Source: Vandiemenella viatica (lineage: Eukaryota > Arthropoda > Insecta > Orthoptera > Morabidae). From it: a stretch of DNA of 64,000 bases. Both the position numbers and the translations under genes were made by a program. Within the stretch, counting starts at the first letter, position 1; each line of letters begins with the position of its first letter. Below the pieces are notes generated by a model. The model did no database searches, was not told the origin of the DNA, and saw only the letters and a program-made list of their open reading frames with translations. Where the stretch lies: NCBI GenBank assembly GCA_031002005.1, contig CM061919.1:171227121-171291120 (forward strand), given 5' to 3'. Shown in pieces: positions 1-10,140 of the stretch.

Positions 1-439
1 TTCATCTGTCCCATGTGACGATTGATAATAGTTTCATCAAACCAACTGTTCAATATCGCAGTCATTTTGATATTCTTTGTGAATCCTTCTTCATCCATAT
101 CCATAATTGTGTGTATACTTCCCTTCCGTCTTATTTACCATAGCTTAGAAATGTCTACTAGCATCATTCAGTGTTCCCTGTTCAACCATGATGTTTTTAA
201 ATTAATTTAAACTTAGCTTTCCCTCTTTGCTGCTATTCATTTCCTGTTTAATTGTTTCATCCATCCTTAATACTGTGTTACTTCTTTAATCTATTGTTTT
301 CTGACCTACCTCTTCAGCTCCCTCACATCACTAATATAGAAAGCAGTTACAGTGCTCCTCATTTTTTGATCTGTGACAAACGTTTATTCCTAGTTTCTTA
401 ATTAGGAGGGCAATAGACAGGAGCAGATAATTGCACACA
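1..439. other. No recognisable feature
   Basis: AT-rich sequence with only short chance reading frames. It probably belongs to the large first intron of the TEX10-like gene whose first exon lies at 4090-4284 on the minus strand, but no exon is visible here. Confidence 0.5.
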
Positions 440-760
440 CTTTAGTGGGGGAGGAAAGGTTTACATGAGGGGTAGAAAAAAGAACATGATGACATAATAT
501 GTAGGATGTTTTCTTAATACAGCCTGGTGAAAATCATTTGGGGTCTCACGGGATGGAGAGATTAAATGTTATGATTGCTACAAGGTAGTTCAGGAAACAA
601 GTAACCAAGGAAGAGGGAAGTTTTAGGTATAGTAATAAGAAGGCAAGTGTTAGAGAACTGAGGAAGTATTTTAGGGAGAGATTTAATGTATAGAGGGAGG
701 CACCGGTGTGGTAGAAAGTAAGTTAGCTGATATATTTAAACCAGCACCTATTACAACCAC
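440..760 (+). mobile_element. LINE-A fragment, end of endonuclease domain and linker
   Basis: Frameshifted translation gives the pieces DVFLIQPGENHLG and VRELRKYFRERF. These align with the end of the apurinic-type endonuclease region of the better LINE-A copy at 52018-53720 (ILDIFLIKPDENLL and VSNLKRYFREQF). It is a decayed fragment without usable coding capacity. LINE-A is the most frequent retrotransposon in this window. Confidence 0.6.
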
Positions 761-1105
761 TTTATTTCAACCTCTGTAATCATCTTCTACCCAATTGTCT
801 CATTCCTTCTCCCACTGGCAGAAGCAGTCATGCCACTTACATTATTAAGTTAACTGGAGATCACAATTCCGCTGTAATTACATTCAAGAGAACTAATACT
901 TTGTAGTCAATTGCAAGATGTATTATTTTCAAGCAGTACTTAAGTTGTAATACACCCTGCGCTGTTAGAAAAATTCAGGATAAATTACAACCTAATTAAT
1001 ACTACATGTCATTCTGGTCCAGGATGTATGATAATCTAATTACCACTTGAAAATAATAGTCTCATGATTGATTACTGCAGTTTTACCCCACAAGGTGAAA
1101 AATAG

Positions 1106-1327
1106 CTACAGCTGAATTGTGATGACAGTTAATCCGAAAACTCTGCTCCTTCCCTCCACCTGCAATTCGTGTTCATCTTCTGTGAATACACACACTGTAA
1201 TAGTCATCAATAACTGTACAAACAGTATTCCTCCTCCTCTCTCTCTCTCTCTATGGTATACTCTATAATGTTCAGGAAATACCTTGCTGTCTAGAACCCT
1301 TTCCTTTAACCAAGATTTAACTCCCAC
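1106..1327 (-). mobile_element. LINE-A fragment, N-terminal endonuclease part
   Basis: The minus-strand peptide starting GVKSWLKERVLDSKVFPEHY matches VESWLKEEVLDSEVFPDGYR in the LINE-A endonuclease region around 53200-53340. A CT-dinucleotide run (about 1233-1252) interrupts it. Only the start of the endonuclease remains. Confidence 0.65.
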
Positions 1328-1439
1328 AAAAATTTTTGGTTGCTGTGTCTCCAGTAAGTTACCAAACTCTAAAATGTTTACTCCTACATCTACTCATAAA
1401 AGCCACATAAGTAGTAACAAACAGTTTTCATTTATGATT

Positions 1440-1575
1440 TTAGGGTGGGCTGTTTTTGAAGACCTTAAGTGTAAATACCTTGACATAACATCTCAATTGG
1501 GCAGAATAATTGGGTATGTAGTAGGGAGTGGTTTCAAAATCCTCCATTTATTGGAGAGGATGGTGATCATCCCCT
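1440..1575 (+). mobile_element. LINE-A fragment, after the reverse transcriptase
   Basis: The peptide contains LKCKYLDITSQLGR followed by GSGFKILHLLERMV. The LINE-A copy at 33830-34560 encodes YKYLGITSDSEW and YYKILHLLERMM at the equivalent place, so this is the connection segment downstream of the catalytic fingers and palm. It is short and decayed. Confidence 0.55.
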
Positions 1576-1909
1576 GGGATTACGGGTGATGCTGCTAGAA
1601 CATTCTGCCATGTGAGATAATACTATAGTAGTAAAAGGGAAGATTTCATTATTTTCAAGCAGTAATTAGATTGTCCCACACCTTACAACACCATAACACC
1701 ACTGGAACTACTTTTAAAAGTAGAATAAAATCTGTAGAACTGCTTCAGAAAGTAGTTTATTTCAATGCATAATTGCTGTTAACAGGCGATGTGTCTGGCA
1801 ATTAACTGCTGCAGTATTATGATGACATAACCTCACACTGTGGAAAGTCATTCCAGCAGTGTCAAGATCTCCAGTAGATTGGATCCCCCTAATCACTCTT
1901 CCCAATAAA

Positions 1910-2640
1910 TGAAACAAATGAGGCAACTGGATTATGGAACTTAGTCAGACCGTTGCTTGAGTACGGTAATGTACTGAAGGACCCACATTTATCATCGTGT
2001 TCTTTTCCAGTAATTGACCATGTGGCCACATATGGGTATGAAATTCAGGAGTATGGAGGGATTGCAAAGGACATCAACCAGATTTGTTTTTGAAACCTAA
2101 TGAAGAACATACGTAGTAACTAATATGATAAAGAAGCTGGATAGAGAGTTATTACAAGATGGAATCTAGTGAAGAGAGTGGTGGAAGCATTGAAGGTGTA
2201 AAGTTTGGATGGATATTGGAGGAAGAATTAGCAACAGTACACAGATGTCATTAGAGGCAGCAAAGGACGGAAACAAGGAACGGGAAGGAAGTACCCCGGC
2301 ATTCACCGGGAGTGATTTGAGAAAACCACGGAAAATGCAAATTTTGATGCCCTGATGGGGATTTGAACTGGCATCGCCCCGAATACACTAAAACTTGGGA
2401 ATTTCTGTGAGAAAATTTAATTTGAAAAGGCCTGGAATAAATTAACAAGGGAAATGCTGAACAGTGGATTCAAAATTAAAATTTGTAAAGGACATAAGTC
2501 AGTAGGTGGTGAAATTACATTCAAGGAACTAAGATGAAAAATTCATGTAATAAGAAAGCACGTTTTCAGGCAAATACCATCCAAGCAAATACTCGATGAC
2601 AAGGGTAGAGACAAGGAGAGGTAGGCCTACATGTGAATTG
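1910..2640 (+). mobile_element. LINE-A 3' part with a SINE in it
   Basis: Broken peptides such as LRNLVRPLLEYGNV and, further on, MIKKLDRELLQDG match the C-terminal tail of LINE-A ORF2 (compare LVRPMVEYGGVVWDPH at 59770-60010 on the minus strand). Stops and frameshifts are frequent. The tail is interrupted by a SINE fragment at about 2262-2400. Confidence 0.6.
2262..2400 (-). mobile_element. tRNA-like SINE fragment
   Basis: Reading the minus strand gives a degenerate pol III B-box-like stretch, then the family body (complement of GGGAGTGATTTGAGAAAACC and of GGGAAGGAAGTACC). The full-length copy at 60244-60518 shares the same order of blocks. Its ends are unclear and no target duplication was found. 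Confidence 0.6.
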
Positions 2641-2974
2641 AGAGTTTAATTTGCTAGCAATAGAAAGCAGATATCATGCCGAGAAACATATTTTTTTTTA
2701 TTTTGGGTGAACCGTTCATAAACAAGAGCAGCAGAAGTAATTTTTGATGGCACTATTTAGCGGCTAATGGACGCTTCTGACTGGGCGTGACTCGTTAAAT
2801 GTCAGTGTTTTATTCACCGCGCATGAATCGTTTAGCGCCGAATAACTACTATATGTAACATTAAAATACATATGTTTTATCTTGGTGTAAAATATTTCTT
2901 TTTGAAATTAATTTCTTTTATCTTGTAAAACTCAATTTGTAATATTTAATGAATGACATCGTTAGCATTTAGGT

Positions 2975-3400
2975 TGTAATGCAGCATGGGCCACAGCGAA
3001 ACGTCACGATAACACACGATATTGCACAAATTCCATATCGTATCTATCGCTATTACTATGGTCCAGGCTGCATTGCAGTATAACTCAAACGACTATTGAC
3101 GAAATCATATTTTGAAAATATGCGATTTGGTCGTAATGCAGCCTGGATCGTAAACATAGCACTTGATATTGCGGATATCCAATTTTTAAATATGTAACTA
3201 TCCATGTTATTGTGGTCCATACTGCATTACAATATAAACTTAAACGATTATTGATGAAACAATATTTTACAAATATGCGATTCGGTCGTAACGCAGCCTG
3301 GATCACAGTGAAACGTAACGATAGCACTTGATATTGTGGATATCCAATTTTTAAGTCATATCTAACGCTGTTACTGTTGTCCAAGATGCATTACACCTTA
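2975..3400. repeat. Tandem repeat, period about 170 bp
   Basis: Two to three imperfect units share the order CGATTTGGTCGTAATGCAGC, GATAGCACTTGATATTG, GCGGATATCCAATTTTTAA and a TGGTCCA-GCTGCATTACAA motif. It lies inside the inverted-repeat element at 2640-4046. The long minus-strand frame across it comes from the repeats and does not look like a gene. Confidence 0.65.
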
Positions 3401-3499
3401 TCCACAAACACTTATAAATGAAATCTTATTTTGTAAATATTATATTTCGTATGCATGATTTTAATAACCATTTTAGCCACGCGAGGAAATTTAAATCGG

Positions 3500-3772
3500 G
3501 ATTAATGGAGATCGCGATTCCGCCAGGAGTTGGGGTCATAATACTGGAGTGATCAACGCAAGACTCCGCTAGAAATTATTTCCGAAGTACAGTTAACGGT
3601 TTCATGCTGGTCCAGGCTGTATTACAACATAATTTCTGGTTGAAAATAATGGTCCAGGCTGTATTACAACGGAATTACTGCTTGGTAAATAATACGTCTT
3701 GTGACTGACTACAGCAGTATTACAACGATATTATTTAATGTTGTTGTAGCAGAATCGCGATCTCCAATAGAC
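3500..3772. mobile_element. Short MITE with TGGAGATCGCGATTC ends
   Basis: TGGAGATCGCGATTCCGCC near 3505 is mirrored by GCAGAATCGCGATCTCCA near 3752-3769. The roughly 265-bp interior carries repeated GGTCCAGGCTGTATTACAAC motifs. It sits inside the larger element at 2640-4046. A related, more decayed pair of ends is seen at 853-1875. Confidence 0.6.
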
Positions 3773-4089
3773 CCTTTAAATCAACAGATGTCGGATTAAC
3801 AGATTCGAAAATAGTTTCTACAACTTTCCTCATTAAATTGAGAGCGTTTCGAAAGCAATTTTATTACTTAGTAAACGATTAATAACTACAATACGTGGAT
3901 TAATACATAAATTATGCATCTAATAAGTTACTGACTGCCATAGATCACGGCCAATCAGAAGCGTCCATTAGCAGCTTCTGTTTAAAGATGGTTCACAAAA
4001 AGAAAAAATATGTTTCTTGGTGTGATGTCTGCTATTTATTCACATGTACCTTAGAAGATGGCAATTTAAATTAGAAACCATATTTTTAC

Positions 4090-4284
4090 CTGTACATTCA
4101 GTTTCCTCTTCGAAACAGGTTCATTTGATTTTGAAACCTTAAGTTGTTCCCGAATAACGATCTTTTTGACTTTGAAACTAGTATCAGTAATATTCTGTCC
4201 TTTCGGAAGAGGTTGTTTTTTCTTCAATTTTACTTTCGATTTTTCTTGCCTTTCAAACTTTTTACTCCTGTTTTTCTTTCCCAT
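4090..4284 (-). CDS. TEX10: TEX10/Ipi1-like protein, first coding exon (partial gene)
   Basis: This exon encodes 65 residues, from ATG at 4284-4282 to a codon-boundary splice donor (CAG|GTAAAA, GT at 4089-4088). The peptide is lysine-rich and basic at the start (MGKKNRSKKFERQEKSKVKL), then has QNITDTSFKVKKIVI and a terminal RKLNVQ. The order and spacing match the N-terminus of metazoan TEX10, the homologue of yeast Ipi1: a KVKLK stretch, a QNAT..NFK block, and RKLN just before the HEAT repeats. TEX10 belongs to the Rix1/PELP1-SENP3 machinery for 60S ribosome maturation in the nucleolus/nucleoplasm, and the basic tail suits nucleolar targeting. An upstream TTG gives three extra residues, but ATG at 4284 matches the family. 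No second exon is visible to the left edge, so the intron exceeds 4 kb. The assignment rests on one short exon. Confidence 0.72.
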
Positions 4285-4740
4285 AATTATCAATAATTAA
4301 ACAAATGTTCCGTTATAATTCTAATACTTCGTGCGATTAGAACACTAGTGACATATTAAATATAACTACTATTTTACTGACCTATCTGAATTTGACACTA
4401 CAACTTTGGTTAAACACTCAGTAAACAAACCAGCATGTGGAAGAATGATCAAATTAGGAACGGAAGACCACTATTTCCGAGAGAAGAAATCGTTCTAAAG
4501 CGCGTTACCTCATACCTCATCTACGCAACTAACACATTTAATTTCTCGCTTGAATTTTTGTACACTACTTTCACGATTTTTTTAACAGTATAGAACCGTA
4601 AACAAAATATTCCCCAAGTCAACATGTATTCAACGACAAATAGCAGAGAGCCAGAGACTAAATATTACAATACAAATGGTGATGCTCGATATACATCGAT
4701 GTATCGAAAACATCGATTACACAAAAGCAATTGACTTTTT
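4285..4740 (-). promoter_or_regulatory. Upstream region of the TEX10-like gene
   Basis: About 450 bp separate the TEX10-like start codon from the LINE-B tail. No TATA box at a convincing distance and no other recognisable element were seen. This must hold the 5' UTR and core promoter unless an upstream non-coding exon exists, which cannot be seen. Confidence 0.4.
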
Positions 4741-4857
4741 TGTATTTATTAATACAATACAATACAATACATTCATTTTCCATTGATCCCAATATAAGAG
4801 ACTGGCTCTGTGGGATGTGGAAAGTTATCAATTTACAGATAAACAGTTGCATAGCAA

Positions 4858-5107
4858 AATAATAAGTACACCACTAGATGTACAGTCATAGTATACATGG
4901 TACATTAAACACTTCCATTACAAAATAATACATACACCAGAAGATGTACAGTCATAGGATATATGGTACATTTAAAAAAAAAAAATTAACAAAATAATAC
5001 ATACACCACAAGATGTACAGTCGTAACATATATGGTACTATAAACAATTACATAACAAACTAAATATATACACCAGGAAATGTACAGTCATAGCATACAT
5101 GGTAAAT
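4858..5107 (-). repeat. Minisatellite in the LINE-B 3' UTR, about 66 bp x 4
   Basis: The block ATACACCAGAAGATGTACAG followed by a TCATAGCATATATGGTAC-like stretch recurs four times, with GATGTACAGTC starting near 4877, 4943, 5012 and 5079. The LINE-B copy at 57764-58630 has a single recognisable unit (about 58135-58190), so the array expanded in this lineage of copies. Confidence 0.8.
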
Positions 5108-5150
5108 TAATTATTTGAACTATATTTACACAAGATACTGGCAGTTATTT

Positions 5151-6749
5151 TTAAGAGACCTTAGAAATAAATTCTTCGACAGAGTAGAAGGAGTTGTCAA
5201 TTAAAAATTCTTTCAATTTTTTCCTGAATTTATTCTTATCATCTACTAGACATTTAATATGTGTTGGGAGCATATTGAAGATATGTATCCCTGAATATCG
5301 GACCCCTTTTTGAACAAATGACAATGACCTGTAAGTCTTGTGAAGATCATTTTTACTTCTAGTGCCGTAATTGCGTATTTTACTATTTGTTTCAAACAAA
5401 GTATAATTTGTGACTGCAAAGGACATTAATGTGTATATATATTCAGATGCTAATGTTAAAATCCCTAACTTCTTGAACAGCTCTCTACATGAAGTTCTAT
5501 TGCTAACCCCACACATTATTCTTCTTACACGCTTTTGGGCTCCGAACACTTTATCTCTATGGGTAGAATTGCCCCAGAATATTATTCCATATGACAATAA
5601 GGAGTGAAAATAAGCAAAATAAACTATCTGCCACATACGGAGATCACCGAAAGCTGAAATTGTACGAATTGCAAACGTGGCTGCTCCCAATCGCTTTAGT
5701 AAGTCAGAAACATGTATATTCCAATTTAAATTATGATCAATACACAAACCTAGAAATTTCACACTATCTACCTCTTGAATGGACTGGCCTGCAAATTTTA
5801 TGTCTATGTCAGGTGTTACTCTGTGTGATGTACTGAATTGCATATACTGAGTTTTATCAAAGTTTAAAGACAAGCCATTAGCTGTAAACCATTTATTAAT
5901 CAGTTCAAAGACATAATTTGAAATATATTCTGTAGATAAATCTGGAGTGTTAATTCCTATGTTTGTGTCATCTGCAAATTGGACAAATTTTGAGTTTTTA
6001 GATTAAACACAGGGTAGATCATTTATATATATTAAAAACAATAGTGGCCCCAATATAGAACCCTGAGGTACTCCACATCTGATTAATTTCCACTCAGAAA
6101 ACAGTGGACCTCTTAAGGCAGCCTTAAAATTCTCCATTGACACTTTCTGTTTTCTATTTAGAAGGTAAGAACTAAGCCATTTATTAACAATGCCATCTAT
6201 ACCATAATACTTAAGTTTCTGTATCAGAATTTTATGATCTACACAGTCAAATGCTTTAGATAAGTCACAAAAAATTCCTACGGGAATTAATTTATCATTT
6301 ATTCCTTCTAAAATATTGTCAGTGAATGCAAATATAGCTTGTTCTGTTGAATGACCCTTTTGAAAACCAAATTGTGATTTAGTTAGAATATTATTAGTTT
6401 TTAGATGTTCATAAACTCTATTGTACATTGCTTTCTCAAAAACTTTGGAGAAGGCTGTTAGTAATGAAATTTGTCGGTAATTCGATACGGCTGCCTTATC
6501 TCCCTTTTCATAGAGTGGTTTAACTACAGCATACTTAAGCCTTTCTGGAAAAGTCCCCTCAAGTAGAGATATATTGAATAGATAACTTAGTATATTACTT
6601 AATTCTGTGGAGCACAATTTAATTAATCTGCTGGAAATCCCATCATAGCCACTTGAGTATTTGCTCTTAAGGGATTTGATAATTTTTCTTATTTCTTCTG
6701 GAGTAGCTAATTTTATAGTTAAATTTTTCTTGGAAGCCTTTTTTGACAA
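5151..6749 (-). pseudogene. LINE-B reverse transcriptase (one in-frame stop)
   Basis: This is the reverse-transcriptase part of LINE-B ORF2, which copies the element RNA onto nicked target DNA. Visible blocks in order are KYSSGYDGIS, NYRQISLLTAFSKVFEK, QFGFQKGHSTEQAI, the first catalytic Asp in FCDLSKAFDCVDHKIL, the GVPQGSILGPLLFLIYINDL block, and the catalytic FADD at about 5965-5976. The C-terminal segment includes FDKTQYMQF, VDSVKFLGLCIDHNLNW and RGVRYSGIHIFNMLPTHIK-type sequence. A single TAA (6003-6005) separates INDLPCV from the FADD block in the same frame; everything else is open. The family normally has one continuous ORF, so this copy is inactive as written but looks young. Confidence 0.88.
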
Positions 6750-7965
6750 AATCCATACTGTGTGTCACTGAGCTATTAGCAGTCAACTTATCAGCAACAG
6801 ATAAAAAATGTTTATTAAAATTATCAGCAATTGAGAAATTAGATTCTACTGAATTTTCTTTGACAAAAATATCATTACTTGTTTGATTACTCTTTCCTGT
6901 TTCCTTTTTTACAATGTCCCATATTGTTTTAATTTTATTTTCAGAATCATGAATTTTATGTTTGTAGTACATACTTTTAGATTCTTTAATAACCTTTTTC
7001 AGTATTTTGCAGTACTGTTTGTAATGTGTTTTAACATTAGCATTCTCACTGTTCCTAGAGGCAATATACAACTTCCTTTTATTAATGCATGATGTTCTAA
7101 TGCCAATAGTTATCCAAGGCTTTTGTTCTTTTTGAGAAGCATGACACTTTTTCAAGGGGAAGTAACTTTCAAAGAAATTTAATACAATGTCACTAAAAAT
7201 GTTGTATTTTTCATCCATACCTTGAGCACTGTATACCTGTTCCCAGTTTGTGGCATTCAGGCACTTTCTAAAACAAGTAACTGACTCATCATTTATTACA
7301 CGCTGAAGTTTAACGACATTACTCTTAGTGCTAGTTCCTATTGAAGTGTTGATGGTTAATAACTGGGCATCGTGATCCGAAAGTCCATTGATGGATGGCT
7401 TGATGGTATAACTGCATTTTGAGGTATCTAGGAAAACATTGTCTATAGCTGAGTGACTATTATTCATTATTCTAGTTGGAAAATTAACTACCTGAGTTAA
7501 ATTGAATGAACTGACTAATGATTCTAACATGACTTTACAGGGTAAGTTATTTAGAAAATCTACATTAAAATCACCACATACTACTATGTTGACTTCTTTT
7601 CTGCTTAAAAATGTTAATAAGAGTTCAAACTGGTTCATAAAAAGAGAAAAGTTTCCCGATGGTGCTCTATATACTGTTACTATTATGAAAATTTCATTAT
7701 TGAATCTTAGCTGTGTAGCACAGGCTTCAAAATGTTGGTCAACACAATATTTGCTAATACTTATATCCTCAAAACTATAACCATTTCTAACATAAGTGAC
7801 AACTCCTCTTTTCTCCAAGTTCGTTCTACAATAATGAGAAGCTAAATTAAAATCAGTTACATATGACATACCTATTCCTGCAGTTATATGGTGTTCAGAC
7901 AAGCATAAAACATCAATTCTACTGATATCATTTAATTCATTTATGTGGACTAGCAATTCATCCAC
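6667..7965 (-). pseudogene. LINE-B endonuclease domain of ORF2
   Basis: An apurinic-endonuclease-type domain of the exonuclease-endonuclease-phosphatase fold, which nicks the genomic target. Visible blocks are LCLSEHHI, GVVTYVRNGYSFEDI, VTVYRAPSGNFSLF, the VVCGDFNVDFL metal/phosphate-binding block and the terminal GLSDHDAQLL with the catalytic Asp-His. The reading frame continues upstream without a stop to about 8090 (residues NCVGINLLHQNIRGLTNKVD are encoded), and this window of the family often lacks a clear ATG. It runs out of frame with the RT at the A-run near 6733, where the peptide should continue into KKASKKNLTIKLATPEE. Confidence 0.85.
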
Positions 7966-8099
7966 TTTATTTGTTAACCCTCTGATATTCTGATGTAGTA
8001 AATTAATCCCTACACAATTTTTAGTTTCGGTATCTGAAAACTCATTATTGTTTAAACTAATTTCTCTTAAAAATCTCTGCCTAATACATGATCCTCCTT

Positions 8100-8640
8100 G
8101 CGCATTTCACTTCTTTTGCAGAAGCATCTTCAGCGGGTTTTTTCTATTAATTATGTACAAATGTTATAAGATGGTTATGTTGTGTTTGGTGCAGTTTAAT
8201 TATTATCTAACTTATAATCTACTTACATTTTGTGCTCTATTGCATTTCTTTTAGCTCCATCCTCAGCATCAGTGCTTTTGCGACATCTTAAGATACATCG
8301 CAACAACTACTCCCGTGGACTCCACGAACCGACGAGAAATTAAATGTGTAAAATCTACTGGAAGAATTCACATTTTCAAGGTGGCTGCAAAAACTTTCAA
8401 AAATTAAAATCTCCCAATGTACTGGGTAGTTTACCTTGAAATTAATTCAAGTACTTCCTGATATCTTATTCTATTTATTTTTATTTAATTCAACCTTCAA
8501 AAGTGTTTCCATCAAATTAATTTTAAATTCTTTTACGTCATCAGTCCTGAGCACCCTGGAGCACGCTGGCGCACTTTCCTAACAATCGCAACAATCTGTT
8601 GCCAATATCTCATTTATCTAACAATTGCTTAAACTTTCTA
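8100..8640. other. AT-rich sequence upstream of LINE-B, unassigned
   Basis: Probably the LINE-B 5' leader or ORF1 remnant, but no zinc-knuckle or RNA-binding motif could be read on either strand. Confidence 0.3.
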
Positions 8641-9060
8641 CAGGAACCAAGGTATATTTTTGCTCTACCTACTGATATAAATTTCTTACTTTAATTTGTT
8701 TTGGTTAAAATCTTTAATTTGTCCTTTATTAAAACTTACTAATTACACTTTGCCTAATTAATTAATTTTATTTTCAAAATATGCTAGAAAGGGCTGATTA
8801 TAGCAGGTGATAAATGTTCATGTGTAACTTTACTTGATTCAAAGTTATTTCATATCTTCGATTTTAGTCTTCGCTACCGCGTGGCTTAAAAAACGTAAAC
8901 AAACCAAATTATCTCTTAAACTAAAATTTTCCGGGCATAATAAATACACTTTAAAATGATTCTTATAGTGAGATTTAGTAGTGGAAAGGAATACAAGAAA
9001 ATCCGTTCAAGCTGAAAAACTACTTTAATTCAAATTTCTATCTCCTAGATAAGCAACTTC
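8640..9060 (+). repeat. Dispersed repeat, inverse partner at 62140-62600
   Basis: This stretch includes TTTGCCTAATTAATTAATTT, GGGCTGATTATAGCAGGTG, TTTACTTGATTCAAAGTTAT and AAACAAACCAAATTATCTCT. The complement of 62140-62600 has the same blocks in the same order with moderate divergence. No coding signal, terminal repeat or tail was recognised. Confidence 0.7.
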
Positions 9061-9261
9061 AAAATCGACCTATAGAATATGTTTCTACTCGTGATAGCTA
9101 GTATAAATGCTTTTCACGAGCTAATAGATACCTTGAACTTTGTCATAGGATATGCCGAAACATTGAAAAACGAAAAGGCCTCAAGATATAAGATGATTTT
9201 AAACAATAAGATAAAAAGGTCATGATTAGATGACTAAGAGAACTGCACCGAAGCGCATGCT

Positions 9262-9292
9262 GCATCGCAATTAAATTAATAATAATGATAGA
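9262..9292 (+). mobile_element. LINE-A tail scrap
   Basis: TGCATCGCAATTAAATTAAT followed by ATAATG resembles the last bases of LINE-A (…GCAATTTAATTAAATATT and a TAA/ATT repeat), as at 37545-37600. It is too short for certainty. Confidence 0.35.
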
Positions 9293-9464
9293 TAGAGTAT
9301 ACGAAACTGCAGTTCAAATAGTGGAGAAAATATTTGCGTTTGAAGACGATGCCAATTGGGTCATGGAAGCTTCGAGAACTTTTACACTTCCTCCAGGTTC
9401 CGCAGCCTTCGTCAAACTATGACCAGACAAAGCCATTATCTATAACGATTAATAATTCAGTCTT

Positions 9465-9925
9465 GAAAAACCAGTAAATCAATACAAGATATCTGATTCA
9501 GGTCCATTTTCTGTGTATGTCGAAATTAGAGATCGAAATTTAGGTCCAAATTCATCCAGTGAGTATTGGAAGATTTTTTCGTATTGGAATTCCTGAAACA
9601 AATGTTGTGAACGTCACTTCTGCTGCGAAGAATAGAATTTAAACTAAAGTAGATAGCCCTTCAGTAACTAAAAAATTAGTTGATTCTGCTGTATTTATTA
9701 ATAGAAATTCCAAATCTTATATTCCGGTATTTCTGATTAGAAATAGGGATGTTACTCAAGGAATTGATTTAATGTTAAAGGAAGCAGAAATAATTGCTGA
9801 CATCGAATTTTCAGCTAAAATAATTACTGTTAAAAATACTTACAGGCATGTGGTACAAGATAATACTTCACGAACTGTGCTATTACAGACATGTATACTA
9901 ACTTATGATAGTAACAAGTTGTAAC
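9465..9925 (+). pseudogene. Degenerate LINE ORF1-type RNA-binding protein
   Basis: Frameshifted plus-strand translation gives SDSGPFSVYVEIRDRN, then SVTKKLVDSAVFINRNSKS, YIPVFLIRNRDVTQGIDLML, EIIADIEFSAKIITVKN and LLQTCILTYDSNKL. The order (GPF.V.I block, LV..A/P block, YIP.FL…G.I..V/D block, I…KV…R) matches the gag-like ORF1 protein of Jockey/R1-type LINEs, which binds element RNA. No CCHC knuckles follow. It was already broken when the LTR element landed just downstream at 10141. Its parent LINE family is not identified. Confidence 0.5.
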
Positions 9926-10140
9926 AGCCCTCAATCCAAAAATTAAATGTAATTGCATTTTTTGAAGCATTTATAGTAAGCTAGAGTTTGGTTGAATATG
10001 ATCTGGTATGTTTGTTTTGCAATTTCCTGTAAATCAATGTATATAGACTGTTTTATGAAAATAAATTATTTAAAGGCCATAAAATATGTTTAAGAACAGA
10101 ATTGTGCAAGAAAATTGCTTAAATGTTCGTAATTCCAAGT

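Larger units (their letters stand above)
853..1875. mobile_element. Possible inverted-repeat element split by LINE-A pieces
   Basis: ACTGGAGATCACAATTCCGC near 854 is roughly mirrored by GTGTCAAGATCTCCAGT near 1859-1875. The same terminal sequence, better preserved, bounds the element at 3500-3772. Between the ends lie short copies of the motif TTATTTTCAAGCAGTA (about 910-950 and 1640-1665) and LINE-A debris. The pairing of the two ends is inferred; no clear target duplication was found. Confidence 0.4.
2640..4046. mobile_element. Element with roughly 100-bp inverted ends beside the TEX10 donor
   Basis: The left end (about 2655-2795: GCCGAGAAACATATTTTTTT, then GTGAACC, then TAATGGACGCTTCTGACTGG) is repeated in inverse orientation at about 3950-4040 (complement of CCAATCAGAAGCGTCCATTA and ATATGTTTCTTGG). 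This gives imperfect inverted arms of about 100 bp around 1.2 kb of non-coding DNA. The right end is only about 45 bp from the splice donor of the TEX10-like exon. No transposase is encoded, so it is a non-autonomous or foldback-type element; the superfamily is unknown. Confidence 0.6.
4741..8090 (-). mobile_element. LINE-B retrotransposon, nearly complete ORF2
   Basis: On the minus strand the order is an endonuclease ORF (8090 down to about 6700), a reverse transcriptase (6749 to 5151), a 3' UTR with a 66-bp minisatellite, and a (TTGTA)n tail at 4748-4768. The AP-type endonuclease before the RT, and the simple-repeat tail instead of poly(A), suit a CR1/Jockey-group LINE; the exact clade cannot be fixed by eye. 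ORF2 carries one frameshift in an A-run near 6733 and one in-frame TAA at 6003-6005, so it is only lightly damaged. A second copy is at 57764-58630 and a short tail fragment at 14463-14546. The 5' end beyond 8090 is not defined. Confidence 0.85.

Noticed and set aside
853..1875. Confident MITE call
   Set aside because: End similarity is modest, the interior is filled with LINE-A pieces and no target duplication was found, so it is listed only as possible.
3085..3384. 99-residue minus-strand frame
   Set aside because: It spans two tandem repeat units and its peptide repeats accordingly; no coding signature.
5410..5836. Plus-strand frames opposite the LINE-B reverse transcriptase
   Set aside because: Antisense shadows of the well-supported minus-strand RT.
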